From Nemertoderma westbladi (taxonomy: Eukaryota; Xenacoelomorpha; Nemertodermatida; Nemertodermatidae), in the NCBI GenBank assembly GCA_032718475.1, contig JAUCBJ010000308.1, forward strand, positions 1 to 33,911: a stretch of DNA of 33,911 bases. Direction: 5' to 3'. Of the stretch, positions 9,515 through 19,569 are shown one piece after another. Within the stretch, counting starts at the first letter, position 1. Every line of letters starts with the position of its first letter. The position numbers and the translations under genes are program-made. The notes under the pieces are model-generated. The model saw nothing but the letters and a program-made list of their open reading frames with translations, did not search any database and had not been told where the DNA came from.

Positions 9515-9983
9515 TATCTGTAGATGGATACTCTGTATCATCAGGATCTGTACCGAAGCCGGGGCCTTAATAAAGTTCCTTATTGCATTAAATGTGGCTC
9601 TGGGCAATTCCACCATTGATGTAACACTTATGTCGAAAATAAAAAGTCATCTAATCAGCATCATTTTGGTATCAAAATGACGAGAAAGAATTAAATTTTT
9701 AATAAAAGTGACGGATTCTTATTTTTTTTTAGGGTAACAACTGGTTATTCATTATTGAATATGAGAAATTTTTTTTACGTATTTTCAAATTTGCAGAAAT
9801 TATTACATGTAATTTTTGACATAATCTTACTACCATTGAAATTGTCTGATTAAGACAGGTAATTACACCAACCGAAAATTCAGCATTTATTAGAAGCTTA
9901 TTTATGATAAAAATTTGAATATTGACAGAATAGCATCGTGTATTCAATGTTTCAAAAATTTTAGATTTGGCCTACAGAATTAT

Positions 9984-11576
9984 GTGAGTCCGTAACGAAA
10001 AGTACTTAAAGTTTTAATTTGGAGTACACCCCGCATGTATATTGCACTGATAATCATTTTCCTTTGGGTTTACAACCAATCAAAACCATCCATTAGGTAT
10101 CTATGGTCTATATTGCAGCTGAACTGTTTAAGAATAGCGTTACGGACTCACAAATTTTCCGTTACGGACTCACCACGCGGTAGGTTAGGTAAGAATCATT
10201 CTGCTTTGTATACATTATTCACTATATAAACTGAAAGTATTCAGCTCCTATTAGTCTGACAATTGTCCATCGACAGTAGATTCGAACGTATTCATTCATA
10301 CATCATCCTAATGTACGACATTCTTCATTGCGCCCGTTTAATCCTGTCTCTTACGTCTAATACTCACATTTCTGGGCCGAAAGGGCTTAACGGCATATAT
10401 CACGGATGACAGAAGTTACTGACCAAGATGGTATAGTATGATACACTCGAAGTTCGCCAATATTTCATGAAACGAGTGAGCGAATGATGGATTGAGATAC
10501 CAAACATATCGTCAGTTAGGCCAGGGATTACGCACAAAGTCTCAATAATAAAGTGTATATTTCCAGTGCGGTCCCCTCCTATATTCCCCAGAGGAAACTC
10601 CATTACTCATTTAGCTACAATTTACGGAAGGAAGAGATGCGCCCTGGCTAATAAGTCCCTTTATGGTCTTTAAAGTATTCGTGCCGAAACGAAAACTACC
10701 CTAGCCCTCATGATGGGATCGAACCCACGACCCAAGGAGAGATGTGATTTAAATGCCACCGATTTAACCAACTACGCCAAGGTGGAATAACTTAAGTACT
10801 GTGATAGTAGTGAAGGTAAAACATAAATACAGTACAATGAAATACTGTTCAAAATTTATTTTCCAGTATAAAAAATTTTTCGTGAACGCGGTATTTATGT
10901 TGTTAAAGAATTAGAAATTGGTCATTTTAACAAATTATGGTCATATGAACTTATAGGATATTAAATATACACTACCTACTATACACACACCAAATATGCC
11001 TACTCAAAATATGAACACTACTAAAGATATATCTAATAGTGATACTTAAGGTACATTGTGAAAGCGAAAGGTATATAAGCAATAAATATATTTATTGAAT
11101 AAATGCCATAAACAGTCATTGGTCGTTGCTCTTTTTTTTCTAAACAATATAACGAGTGCATAACGATTTCAAGTGTGAGTCCGTAACAATTTTTTCTGTG
11201 AGTCCGTAACGAACAATTTCTCTATAAATGAGGTTTACCACCATATGTTTCTGCTATTAACTTACAAATTTACAAAATTTGATGTATCTACCTTTCATTG
11301 TAAAAGTTATAACGTATGACGTTAAACATTTCAAGAGAATTTGTCAAAATAAAATGGAGTAATTTTTCTTTGTCCATTTGCATGTGAGTCCGTAACGGGC
11401 ACTATATTTACAATATCCTATGAATCAAATGAGATACAACTCTTTTTTATAAGTCAAAGTAAAGATGTACCATTAATCCATCAGCCACCATAGGTGAATG
11501 TTATTTATATTGTAAAGTTATTAATTAAATATGCCAATTAAATTCGAAAATTGCGTATGAATGTGAGTCCGTAACG
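9984..11576. repeat. Seven copies of GTGAGTCCGTAACG
   Basis: Exact or 13/14 copies are at 9984-9997 (+), 10138-10151 (-), 10160-10173 (-), 11175-11188 (+, last base differs), 11198-11211 (+), 11384-11397 (+) and 11563-11576 (+). Several are preceded by AT or TGT. I saw none elsewhere in the window. The core CGTAACG resembles a Myb-type site, but the arrangement fits transposon subterminal repeats better. Confidence 0.9.
10627..10790 (-). mobile_element. tRNA-derived SINE, antisense
   Basis: Read on the minus strand, an A-box-like TGGCGTAGTTGGTTAAATCG is followed by the B box GTGGGTTCGATCCCATC. The tail then runs through AGGGCTAGGGTAG and TAAAGACCATAAAGGGAC. The anticodon region is disordered, so it is a SINE head and not a tRNA gene. 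It is nested inside the 9602-11588 element. I could not assign a TSD. Confidence 0.75.
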
Positions 11577-11588
11577 ATGGAATTGCCC

Positions 11589-12253
11589 CTCTCTGTTATC
11601 CATACTTAAAAACATACAGTAGTTAATAGTAAATTCGACACTGAAAATATTGCTACTACTGTAATTTCAACAGATTTCTAGGAAAAATAAATCGTTCTAA
11701 TTGTTCTATTCTTCACATGGTAATGTTGTCGGTTGTCTGCTGTCGGCAAGTCATGAGGTTCTAATCTAAGAAACTGGAGAATTTCGGACTTTTATTGCTA
11801 TTGTCCTACAAGATGTGTTAGTATTCAATTACCGAGGCCCAGTAGCATGTTGGCAGGAGCCCACAGGTTTCAGCTTTGTAAAGTGGCGCCTATAGCATTC
11901 TAGTGCGATATCCCCATTATAGCATTAAGTTAGTACAATTCCTCTAGGCAAATTCCGGCCCAAATAATCCTTATTTTTTATTTCGGTCCCGCCGGACTAT
12001 ATCCGCTCCGCGCAGGGACAGATTCCGCTGTTACACCTTGCAGGCTTGGTTGACAGACACCATCTGACACTCATCCTGCACTGCATTATTAATTTGTTGT
12101 AGACAGTCAGATTCAGATATAGGGCTTAGTTTGTAGTTTTGTTCTGTAATATTGTATGCTGTACTGACTGACTGACGGACGTGACAGTGCTACTGCTGTA
12201 CTGAACGGATTTAGTTTTTGGCCTAGGCCCTACAGCCCTGCACCCTGTAGAGA
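11589..12253. other. ASF1: Upstream region of ASF1
   Basis: No separate gene seen. From about 11940 the composition shifts from AT-rich to GC-richer with several CpG (GTCCCGCCGGACTATATCCG, CTCCGCGCAGGG), consistent with a promoter and 5' UTR. No TATA box or canonical initiator could be assigned. Just upstream of the start codon there is a short TGACTGACTGAC repeat (about 12166-12177). Transcription start is unknown. Confidence 0.45.
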
Positions 12254-12862
12254 ATGGCTAAAGTACAGATGTGTAACGTGGAGGTGGGGAATAACCCAGC
12301 AAAGTTCACGGATAGTTTCCAGTTCGACATCTACTTCGAGTGCATCGAAGACCTTCAGGAGGACCTCGAATGGAAGGTTGTCTATGTGGGGTCGTCTGAG
12401 AGTGAGGACCAAGACCAGGTGCTGGACTGTATATGCGTCGGCCCGATTACGGCTGGCCGTCACAAGTTTACCTTCACCGCCGATCCTCCGGATCCATCCA
12501 AGATCCCGGAGTCCGAGCTGCGAGGGGTCACCGTCATCTTTATTTCCTGTTCCTTCAGGGAGCAGGAGTTCGAGCGAGTCGGCTACTTCCTGAACAACGA
12601 CTACCCGGACGCTGAGACCCGTGAGTCGCCTCCCGAACGCACGGAAGTGGCCGCGTTGCATCGGCACATACTGGCGAGCGACCCGCGGGTAACCCGGTTC
12701 GATATCAACTGGGGCGACGTAGTCCCGTCTGCGTTGCCCGGGGATCCCGCAGTGGACGCTGAGAGTTGCAGTATGGACCACTCTGACCCCGTCTTACCCT
12801 ACCAGTCTGCTAAGCCAGGCGCCTTCGCGCTCTCAACCGACTCGGTAGATTTTATGCAATAA
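12254..12862 (+). CDS. ASF1: Histone H3-H4 chaperone ASF1
   Basis: A 202-residue protein, close in length to animal ASF1 (about 200). The first ~155 residues match the ASF1 immunoglobulin-like core throughout: MAKVQ at the N terminus, FECIEDL-EDLEWK, GP--AGRH-F-F-ADPP, GVTV, QEFERVGYF-NN-Y and a core end NPRVTRF-type block (here DPRVTRFDINW). Val94, Arg108 and Asp54, which contact H3-H4 in the known family, are present, as are Glu36, Asp37 and Glu39 of the HIRA/CAF-1 B-domain face. Tyr112 of the human protein is Phe here. The ~45-residue tail is Ser/Pro/Asp-rich and unlike known tails, as is usual. The ATG has A at -3 and G at +4. The gene acts in nuclear nucleosome assembly and disassembly. 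It is intronless here and GC-rich; no poly(A) relic or TSD was seen, so host gene or old retrogene cannot be separated. Confidence 0.96.
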   Translation: MAKVQMCNVEVGNNPAKFTDSFQFDIYFECIEDLQEDLEWKVVYVGSSESEDQDQVLDCICVGPITAGRHKFTFTADPPDPSKIPESELRGVTVIFISCSFREQEFERVGYFLNNDYPDAETRESPPERTEVAALHRHILASDPRVTRFDINWGDVVPSALPGDPAVDAESCSMDHSDPVLPYQSAKPGAFALSTDSVDFMQ

Positions 12863-12863
12863 A
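12858..12863 (+). terminator. AATAAA overlapping the ASF1 stop codon
   Basis: The hexamer AATAAA spans the TAA stop (12860-12862). A T/GT-rich stretch follows at about 12890-12935, as a downstream element would. If used, the 3' UTR would be only some 10-30 bases. Another AATAAA at 13123-13128 is a conventional alternative. Confidence 0.4.
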
Positions 12864-13526
12864 ATTTTCAATTATTTTGGAACCTTTTTCATATTTATCA
12901 TTAGTTGTCGTTTTAAACCCATGCTTTTTGTTCTAAATAATAGTATATCGTTTATTTCTTTATTAATAATGTGAAACTCCGTATAAATGTACATAGATAA
13001 GTAAGCCGTTGTTAAGTATTGGTATTGTTTGTACACCGTATTTGTGAATTTTCGGCTTTCTATAAAAGTTATTTGATAAATTGGGCTATTGAAACAACCA
13101 CTGACAATATTCTCTTTAGATTAATAAAGCTCACTCAGTTGCGACTGCGAGTGTCAAATATTCTTGATATTATTCGCTTTATATTATTGTAAGTAATTCC
13201 CACAGACAGACACTTCAGGTCTGAAATTTTAGTAATAATTTATCATTATCAGTTGAGGAGAAATTAAATCTCTGCTCAGATAATCAATACAGCAATATCG
13301 TGCGCTGATTGTTTGTGAGTCTGTTGTTTACCTTGCTTTTTTTAAAATATAAATCCTACATTAATAAATTTATTTATTATGAACGACGTGGGTTTTTTGT
13401 GATGTGGATTTGGATTGAATTCAGCTGACAAATATTATACGAAGTAATTATTAGAATTAATCTAATATTAAACAACCAACGACGTATAAGTTTCCTTACC
13501 GCTGTAACTTAAACCGTATTTAACTC
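12864..13526. other. ASF1 3' flank, no gene seen
   Basis: AT-rich sequence, probably including the ASF1 3' UTR. AATAAA at 13123-13128 is a candidate poly(A) signal. No coding region, tRNA-like sequence or repeat was recognised. Confidence 0.45.
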
Positions 13527-13594
13527 TGGGATCGGGATTCGAACTAGGGGACCTCTTACAAACCGTGTGATAGCTCAACCTCGGAGATACCCCA
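13527..13594 (-). mobile_element. tRNA-like SINE head, antisense
   Basis: On the minus strand: GAGGTTGAGCTATCACACGG (A-box side), then CCTAGTTCGAATCCCGATCC (B box). It has the same A/B spacing and CACACGG block as the plus-strand copy at 13926-13995. Its A-box part is the first unit of the adjoining 28-bp minisatellite. Confidence 0.7.
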
Positions 13595-13902
13595 GTGATA
13601 GCTCAACCTCGGAGATACCCCAGTGATAGCTCAACCTCGGAGATACCCCAGTGATAGCTCAACCTCGGAGATACCCCAGTGATAGCTCAACCTCGGAGAT
13701 ACCCCAGTGATAGCTTAACCTCGGAGATACCCCAGTGATAGCTCAACCTCGGAGATACCCCAGTGATAGCTCAACCTCGGAGATACCCCAGTGATAGCTT
13801 AACCTCGGAGATACCCCAGTGATAGCTCAACCTCGGAGATACCCCAGTGATAGCTCAACCTCGGAGATACCCCAGTGATAGCTCAACCTCGGAGATACAG
13901 AT
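13567..13902. repeat. 28-bp minisatellite, 12 units
   Basis: The unit is GTGATAGCTCAACCTCGGAGATACCCCA, with starts at 13567 and every 28 bases to 13875. Units are virtually identical; the sixth and ninth share a C-to-T change (AGCTTAACC), spacing 84 bp, so blocks of three units have been copied. The unit is the reverse complement of a SINE A-box region. There are no spacers, so this is not a CRISPR array. Confidence 0.95.
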
Positions 13903-13925
13903 ATAGATATAGTTCAGTAAGTAAG

Positions 13926-13995
13926 GGGCTCAGTGGTAGAGTTCTCACACGGTCGCGAGAGGACCCAAGTTCGAATTCAGTCCCAGCGTTGATTT
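13926..13995 (+). mobile_element. tRNA-like SINE head, sense
   Basis: GGGGCTCAGTGGTAGAGTTC (A box), then CACACGGTCGCGAGAGG and B box AAGTTCGAATTC. Same architecture as the opposed head at 13527-13594. The SINE body downstream was not delimited. Confidence 0.65.
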
Positions 13996-14000
13996 TTCAA

Positions 14001-14903
14001 CAAGTTTATATCCGTTTGGTTCTGTTTGAACCTTATCAGCGGGTCTCCTCCGTCTTCCTCATCGATAACCTTATTAAACTTTTTATAAACAAAAATTATT
14101 TTCGCACACCAACCCTATTGGTATTTATATTGGTGATGCGAACTGTTGATGTAATGCGTTTCTGTCGTAATGCTTCTTAGTGGTGTGGATGGGCCGAATT
14201 ATGTGTTATGTCTGTTGCAGCGATGGTTTGTTTGTTTAGCGTATGTGGTTTTGTTCCAAAATTGGAATTAGAACTACGAGATCACATTTTTTTGATACAA
14301 AAAAATCATGTTTATATTTGAATGTATGAATGGTTTGAATTATTAATTTCAAAAAATTTCGTAAATATAATATAAATTTGTATCTTCAAATAACAACAAA
14401 TATCCGGCTTAAATATAACTTATAAAACAGTCCTCGTATGATTTGGCTTCGAACAAACCTCAGGCTGGATCAAAACATTGATCCCGAGATATTCCAGAAA
14501 TATGGTAGATGTATATAAATAAAAGTCATTATATACAGTATATTATATTTTATATTTATTGCCATACTTATACACAAATGTATATAAGGCAGTTTAAGGA
14601 CAAGCTTATTGAACTGATAATAAAATAACTGACCTCTTAAGGTAAACTAGCACAGTACTGGTATATCATAAAATGGAAATGCAATACAACATAACAACAC
14701 AAAATGGTTATCCAATAATATTATGAGTAAGAATATATTTATATATTAATATCAGTTCTGTATTTAGATTACTAGAAAATTGTGTAGGGTAAATACTAAA
14801 TATAATAGTAGTGATTAGGCACCTATGAATTGTAAACAACATCCAATATTTAACACATTATATTTATACCATGCTTTCCTGTTACATTTTTGTATATTTA
14901 TTT
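14001..14903. other. AT-rich gap, nothing recognised
   Basis: No supportable gene. Short open frames here have no recognisable domain and have the base composition of the surrounding non-coding DNA. Confidence 0.4.
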
Positions 14904-14957
14904 ATTTCCCCGACTTTTGCATATTCGTTCGAACGACTTTACAAAACTCGGAGAAAC
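14904..14957. repeat. 54-bp palindromic repeat, copy 1
   Basis: Imperfect palindrome centred on CGTTCGAACG, with outer arms TTTCCCCGACTTTTGC and CAAAACTCGGAGAAA. Related copies lie at 15008-15063 and 24276-24329. Confidence 0.8.
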
Positions 14958-15007
14958 AAATCGAATTGGTTGGAATGGTTTCTATATCAACAAACATCCA
15001 ATCAAGT

Positions 15008-15063
15008 TTTTCCCCGACTTTTGCAAACACGTTCGAACGACTTTTTTCAAAACTCAGGAAAAT
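15008..15063. repeat. 54-bp palindromic repeat, copy 2
   Basis: TTTCCCCGACTTTTGCAAAC, then CGTTCGAACG, then TCAAAACTCAGGAAAA. Same orientation as copy 1, about 104 bp away. The sequence between the two copies is not itself repeated. Confidence 0.75.
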
Positions 15064-16892
15064 AAAGTTTTTTTTGTCCCCCCTCCAAATATTCTTATCA
15101 CACTGTTCGTTCATATTGATGGATATGATAGTTCGAGCTCTACTGGTTTCCAATTCATGGGGGAACAGACGGGTTCTCCAGGGAAGTACTCTTGTTAAAT
15201 GTCTTGCCCAGTATCAACGATCCAAAAAATTGTCGTTGGTGGTTATTTTAATGTTCTTAACCCTATTAGTACCGGGCTATAAAATGTACAAATACCGGGA
15301 GGGTCACATTGTCCACCCCCCCCCCCCCCCCCCCCTAAAATCTTCAAATTTTAACAAAAAAGGTCAGATTTTTTTTTTTTGTATCTTTGTTTGTCTGAAT
15401 CCGTCCGAAAAAAATTTTCGAAAAAATGTTCTGGGGTGTTAATTTTACCAAAAGTGGGTAGTGAATAATTTTCGGCTAATTATTGTTTTTCAATGCATGT
15501 TTTCTGGTGCGCAAAATCCATTGGGAAATATTTAAAAATGAACTGATTACTATAAATGGCTGTTTTAGTCCTCTACGTAGGCAAAAAATGAAAAAACAAG
15601 TAAACAGCACTTTTCAGTTTGAACACAAAATTTTTATTTCACCTATGCGATGCTACAGTATAAATTCACATTATCAGGTTTTCTGGGTGATGATTCTAAT
15701 GGAACACATTTCTAATTTGCCAGATCATTGCTACTTGCATTTTTCGGCGTAATATGGCAAAGTTTGGTGCTAGCACCAAATTTGGCACCCATCACCAAAA
15801 AGTACAAGTAAGAGATGTCCAGTGCTGTTTTATTGATTTCATCGGATTCAGGACCCTCATAAACCCGTATAACACAAGAAACAAGATGATACTAGGCTAT
15901 CTATTGATCAATTTGCTTATTCTCAAAAATTTGGTGCTGGCACAATAATTTTCTCCCACCGGCGAAAAATACAAGTTTGAAAACCCTTTTTTACTTTTTT
16001 AGTATTTTATTTTAGTATTATTTTAGTTTTAGCAATTTTTACTTATTCCATTGAATTCAGAACTGCCATAAACCTTTAAAACGCGAGAATTAAGTTGTCA
16101 CAAGTCAAATGTCATCATTTGTAAAATGTTATACAGTATTGCATCAAAAATATAGGAGGTGGACTAAACCTACATATATCATCTGGTAGAGGGATAAAAA
16201 CTGTAGGCTATTTTATTAAACGAAAAATTCACAAATTTCGCCGCTAGGGGCGTTAGATTATTTAAGATTATTTTTTGATATCTGCCTGTGGTCGATGTCC
16301 ACATGCACATTAAAAGTCATTTTTATGCATTGTAGGTGTTTTAAGTACCATAAATGTCGAAAGTTGCGTCTCTGTGGGGCCTTTCAAACAAAAAAAATGT
16401 TGAATCTCGCCAAGAAATGGCTGAACAAAACCGTTTTTAGTCCAAAATTATGAAGTAGAGTAAAACGCAATTAAACTTCCTGTATCCGTTTCTGTATTTA
16501 TATCTGTCTGTCTGTCAAATTTATGTCCCCAAATAAGGAAGTAAGGAAGTGTCGGTCTGTCTGTCTGTATCGTACATACAAACGGGGGGGGGGGGGGGGG
16601 GGGGGTAGTACCCCCTTAAGTAGAGTTGATTCCTGAACCTAAAATGTTATTATTAAACGCCTCCACGCGGAACTGTGTTCGAGTTGTAACGATTCACGGC
16701 GAAGTAACTAACTACAGGAAGTTCGGTGTATACTACTACTGTAGAATTGAGCAATTCTGGCGCGATTTGCGATCTAATGTTTGTTCAGTTTCTGATAGAC
16801 CTTTTCCAAAATATGGTTTACATGTGTACTATGCTGCTTATATTATTAATAAATTTCTCAATTAATATTGTGTATATGCTATGTATTATGTA
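15064..16892. other. Gap with homopolymer tracts and a diverged duplication
   Basis: No supportable gene. C20 lies at 15316-15335 and G22 at 16584-16605; TGTCTGTCTGTC runs lie at about 16506 and 16556. Around 15840-15960 and 16040-16110 two blocks share ATTCAG-AC---CATAAACC and AAGTTG-type words, suggesting an old duplication of about 200 bp. Inverted TTTGGTGCTAGCACCAAA is at 15764-15781. Open frames across 14825-15442 and 15483-15948 encode no recognisable domain and I reject them. Confidence 0.45.
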
Positions 16893-17520
16893 TGCTTGAT
16901 CATGTGGACGACTTCTGTTACCAGGGATCATGGATCCGGAAGTCAGGTGAGGACCTTCGAAACGTAAGGGAAAGGCATGGGCAGCCTTGAATAGGCTTTC
17001 CAGGATTTGGAAGTCACCGAGAATTAATCGGAAACTTAAGGTCCGATTATTTAGAGCAGCAGTAGTTCCAGTACTCCTCTACGGGAGTCCATGCTGGGCT
17101 CTAACTGCTGAGGACACCAAATCTCTGGATGGGACATTCACAAGAATGCTACGCCGGGTTCATTGTTTCAAGTACAATGCACACATCTCCAACCAGACAC
17201 TATATAACATTGGAGGTGTCTCATTGGTTCCCCCAAGCTTGACACTAGAACAAAATCGCCTCCGCTTTGCAGGACATTGCTTTCGCCGTGAGGACCAGCC
17301 AGTGCATAATCTTGTACTTTTGCAGCCTCATGGGGTGAATAAGCATGGTGGACAGCCCATGACTTTCTTGAGACGAATCTTAAAGGACACTGGCCTTGAA
17401 GATGCGGATGATCTAGCAAATGTCATGGGTGATAGGGAGTTGTGGCGGTGCAATTTTGTTGACAAGCCGGCACAGCATTCTTAAAAATGCAGCTGCAATG
17501 CAGCATGCCGATCCTAGTAG
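16893..17520 (+). pseudogene. RTE-like LINE, 5'-truncated copy 2
   Basis: Nearly the same sequence as 7659-8285, beginning GCTTGATCATGTGGACGACT. The open frame 16987-17484 gives the intact C-terminal linker region after the RT: LFRAAVVPVLLYGSPCWAL, then a conserved LRRVHC, NRLRFAGHCFRREDQP and GGQPMTFLRRILKDTG. The RT palm is absent. The end is GCCGATCC followed by (TAG)n at 17514-17530, the simple-repeat tail common in RTE-type LINEs. It serves as a reference for the lesions in copy 1. It has no start of its own and is not expected to function. Confidence 0.8.
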
Positions 17521-17587
17521 TAGTAGTAGTATTTTGGTGTACGAATACAACAACAACAATAATAATAATATATTCAATCCAATCTAA

Positions 17588-17755
17588 TTCCAAATAGGGG
17601 CCAAGATTTGCTCCCAGTTATTTAACTGGTAGGCCTACTGATTCTATCGACCCCAGTGGATGAAAGGCTGGGTGGAGCCTGGCGGGGGTGAACCTACAAC
17701 CACAAGATTGCACGCCCGGCGCTCAGCCACCTGAGCTACCTCGCCTTTAAATTTG
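17588..17755 (-). mobile_element. tRNA-derived SINE, antisense
   Basis: On the minus strand it begins AGGCGAGGTAGCTCAGGTGG with A box TGGCTGAGCGCCGGGCG, then B box GTAGGTTCACCCCC. The body continues AGGCTCCACCCAGCCTTTC to the area around 17588. tRNA-like, but the anticodon region does not fold cleanly. No TSD assigned. Confidence 0.75.
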
Positions 17756-17998
17756 GTAAAAAATTACTATTCTGTATGATTAACTATTTATCATTCCGAA
17801 CGGGAATTCATATCGCAAACAATGTAAACTGTAAATATGTTAGTTCTTACAATAGTTGGTGCCTTTCACATAATATAAATTTTAATTATTCCATTTCTAA
17901 TATTCAATGATAATTTTCATTTGTTTAATTTGCATTAACCATCACATAGTAAATTTAGAGTTACTGTTTTCATTGCAGTTTTTTCGCTCTTTTAAGCC

Positions 17999-18342
17999 CA
18001 CGCCAGCCAACCGTCAAGCCGGTTGACAGACCTTGTGTGGTCACTAGTTAGATCACACCGGGTGACGTCATACTGCTATGTGTAAGACCGGTCCCCCGGT
18101 GAGCAGCATCAGACTATCTGATTACCTGGCTCTGCACACTTGCGGAGCTGTATCACCCTTACCCTGACTGCTAGATAGCAGACCTGCTCTGTTACTGTGA
18201 TACTGATACGTTGTATGATAGTATGGTTACTGTAGCCATTTTACCCATATCATATGTAACTTTATTACCCAGTATCACTAATCATTGATATATTAATATA
18301 CCAGTTACCTACATGTCCGCGACACTTGTTCTTTTTACCCTC
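17999..18342 (+). repeat. 5' LTR (3' boundary approximate)
   Basis: The left edge is defined by the match to 23877-23896. The right edge is a guess: TGGCGTGGTGGCAACG at 18343 could be a primer-binding site, beginning TGG as expected for tRNA priming, but I could not name the tRNA. No TG...CA ends are visible at the matched edge. Confidence 0.5.
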
Positions 18343-18582
18343 TGGCGTGGTGGCAACGTTTCGGAGTTCGATTCTCACTCCTCAGCCTGTCAGCAGCAAG
18401 TCAGAGTCGCTACACGTTCTCTTCACCAGGCGACCTGGGGTCAGAGCTCCCTCTGTCGTCTTCCTGCTATCCAGTCAGCCATTACCCCGGTACCTACTGG
18501 CGACCCACCCACCAGTTAGGCTACTACTTACCTAACCGGTACTGCGGACTCACTCAGTACCCAACCCGATCCACCATTCACC

Positions 18583-19560
18583 ATGGCGAATCAACACCTA
18601 AAGGCTCCACGTTTAGTTAAACTCACTACTCAGGAATCCATCACGTCATTCGAGTCCTGGCGCCAGACGTTGATTTATAGTCTGTCCCTCGACCCAGAGT
18701 TCGCGCAGTTTACCGCCGCTGGTGCAGTATGGGAGAAGGCTTCTCCTGCGAGTCCGACCCGGGGTCTCGTCGACGACGCCGCCGGTGTTCCGGACGCCCA
18801 ACGACATACCGCGCAGCAACAACTCGTCTCCCTCGAGTTCATGCTGGGCCAAATCGCCAACTATGCGCAGGTCATTGCACGTCACACCATCGTACTAAAG
18901 TCAACATCTCTTTCATACGTCTGCCAGGCCCTCCGATTACATTACGGTTTTCAACGGACAGGCTCCCACTTCCTAGATCTCTCCTCCATCCACCTCGAAC
19001 ACAAGGAACGCCATGAAGACCTTTTCCAACGTCTCGCAGCGTTTTTTGATGACAACCTCCTCTCACCCCTCGGGGGCATTACCCACCACGGCGAGCTTCC
19101 CGCCGCCGCCGAGGAGATCTCTCCCACGGTGGAGAACTTCCTCGTGTTGACTTGGCTACGTCTCATCCACGAGGACTACCGGCGTTGGTTAAGCAACGAT
19201 ATGGCTGCGATCTTCGTTCCCGCACCTTGGCTTCCGTCAAAGCCGAGATCAGCCAGGCTATGCCGTCCCTCTTGGAGGAGCTCTGCGTGTCAGCCGACGT
19301 GCGCACGTTCCGCTCCCAGACGACGGAGCTCGCCCCGCGCCATCCGAACCGCGTGCGCCAGCTGGACCGCCGTAGTTTACAGAACCGCACACGACCTGCC
19401 CAGATTTGCCCCCTGTGCAAGCAGGCGCAACGCAAGGACTTCGACCACTTCCTCAGTACCTGCCCGTTCCTCCCCGATCAGGATAAACAGTTCCTCGTCC
19501 GGACTCGCGCCGTCGATATCGGCGATTCCGCCAGTTCCAACGACGAGTTCGAGCCCCCCG
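18583..19560 (+). pseudogene. LTR retrotransposon Gag, frameshifted
   Basis: The ATG at 18583 lies in ACCATGG. The N-terminal part holds a Gag-like helical region with TTQESITSFESWRQTLIYSL and an ALRLHYGFQ stretch. Near 19175 the frame moves by one base; the resumed frame carries LPALVKQRYG, then a zinc-binding knuckle CPLC-x9-H-x4-C at about 19407-19465, as in nucleocapsid regions that bind the element RNA. After the knuckle the frame continues into pol without a stop, so gag and pol were probably one polyprotein. The frameshift falls inside the capsid region and is a lesion, not a programmed site. Confidence 0.8.
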
Positions 19561-19569
19561 ATGATCCCC

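Larger units (their letters stand above)
8291..9601. other. Non-coding gap with repeat words and a C-tract
   Basis: No gene recognised. It contains two copies of the dispersed GGGAAAGGAGCAGGTTAC repeat, a short local repeat of TTCGCCCAC/CCAATTTTCGCCC near 8530-8595, and a 23-base run of C at 9492-9514. The rest is AT-rich sequence without long open frames. Confidence 0.5.
9602..11588. mobile_element. Probable non-autonomous DNA transposon
   Basis: The outer ends match as an inverted repeat: GGGCAATTCCACCATTGATG at 9602 and the reverse complement of the right end, which reads GGGCAATTCCATCGTTACGG, at 11588. Eleven bases are identical, then the match is imperfect. CTCT lies outside both ends, a possible 4-bp duplication. 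Inside are seven copies of a 14-bp word, most of those on the left in minus orientation and all those on the right in plus orientation, as expected for subterminal transposase sites. No ORF of note. An antisense SINE sits inside. The right end is about 670 bp upstream of ASF1. Confidence 0.6.

Noticed and set aside
12230-12781. 183-codon minus-strand ORF opposite ASF1
   Set aside because: Antisense shadow of a GC-rich coding region; no domain.
13567-13902. CRISPR array
   Set aside because: Units of 28 bp abut with no spacers, in a eukaryotic genome. It is a minisatellite.
14825-15948. ORFs of 205, 89 and 64 codons
   Set aside because: They cross the 54-bp repeats and the C20 run, have no recognisable domain and no codon bias.
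16626-16865. 79-codon ORF after the G22 tract
   Set aside because: No recognisable motif and composition of surrounding non-coding DNA.
18343-18390. tRNA-like sequence (GGAGTTCGATTCTC) in the LTR leader
   Set aside because: A and B box spacing is too short. More likely a primer-binding region or chance.
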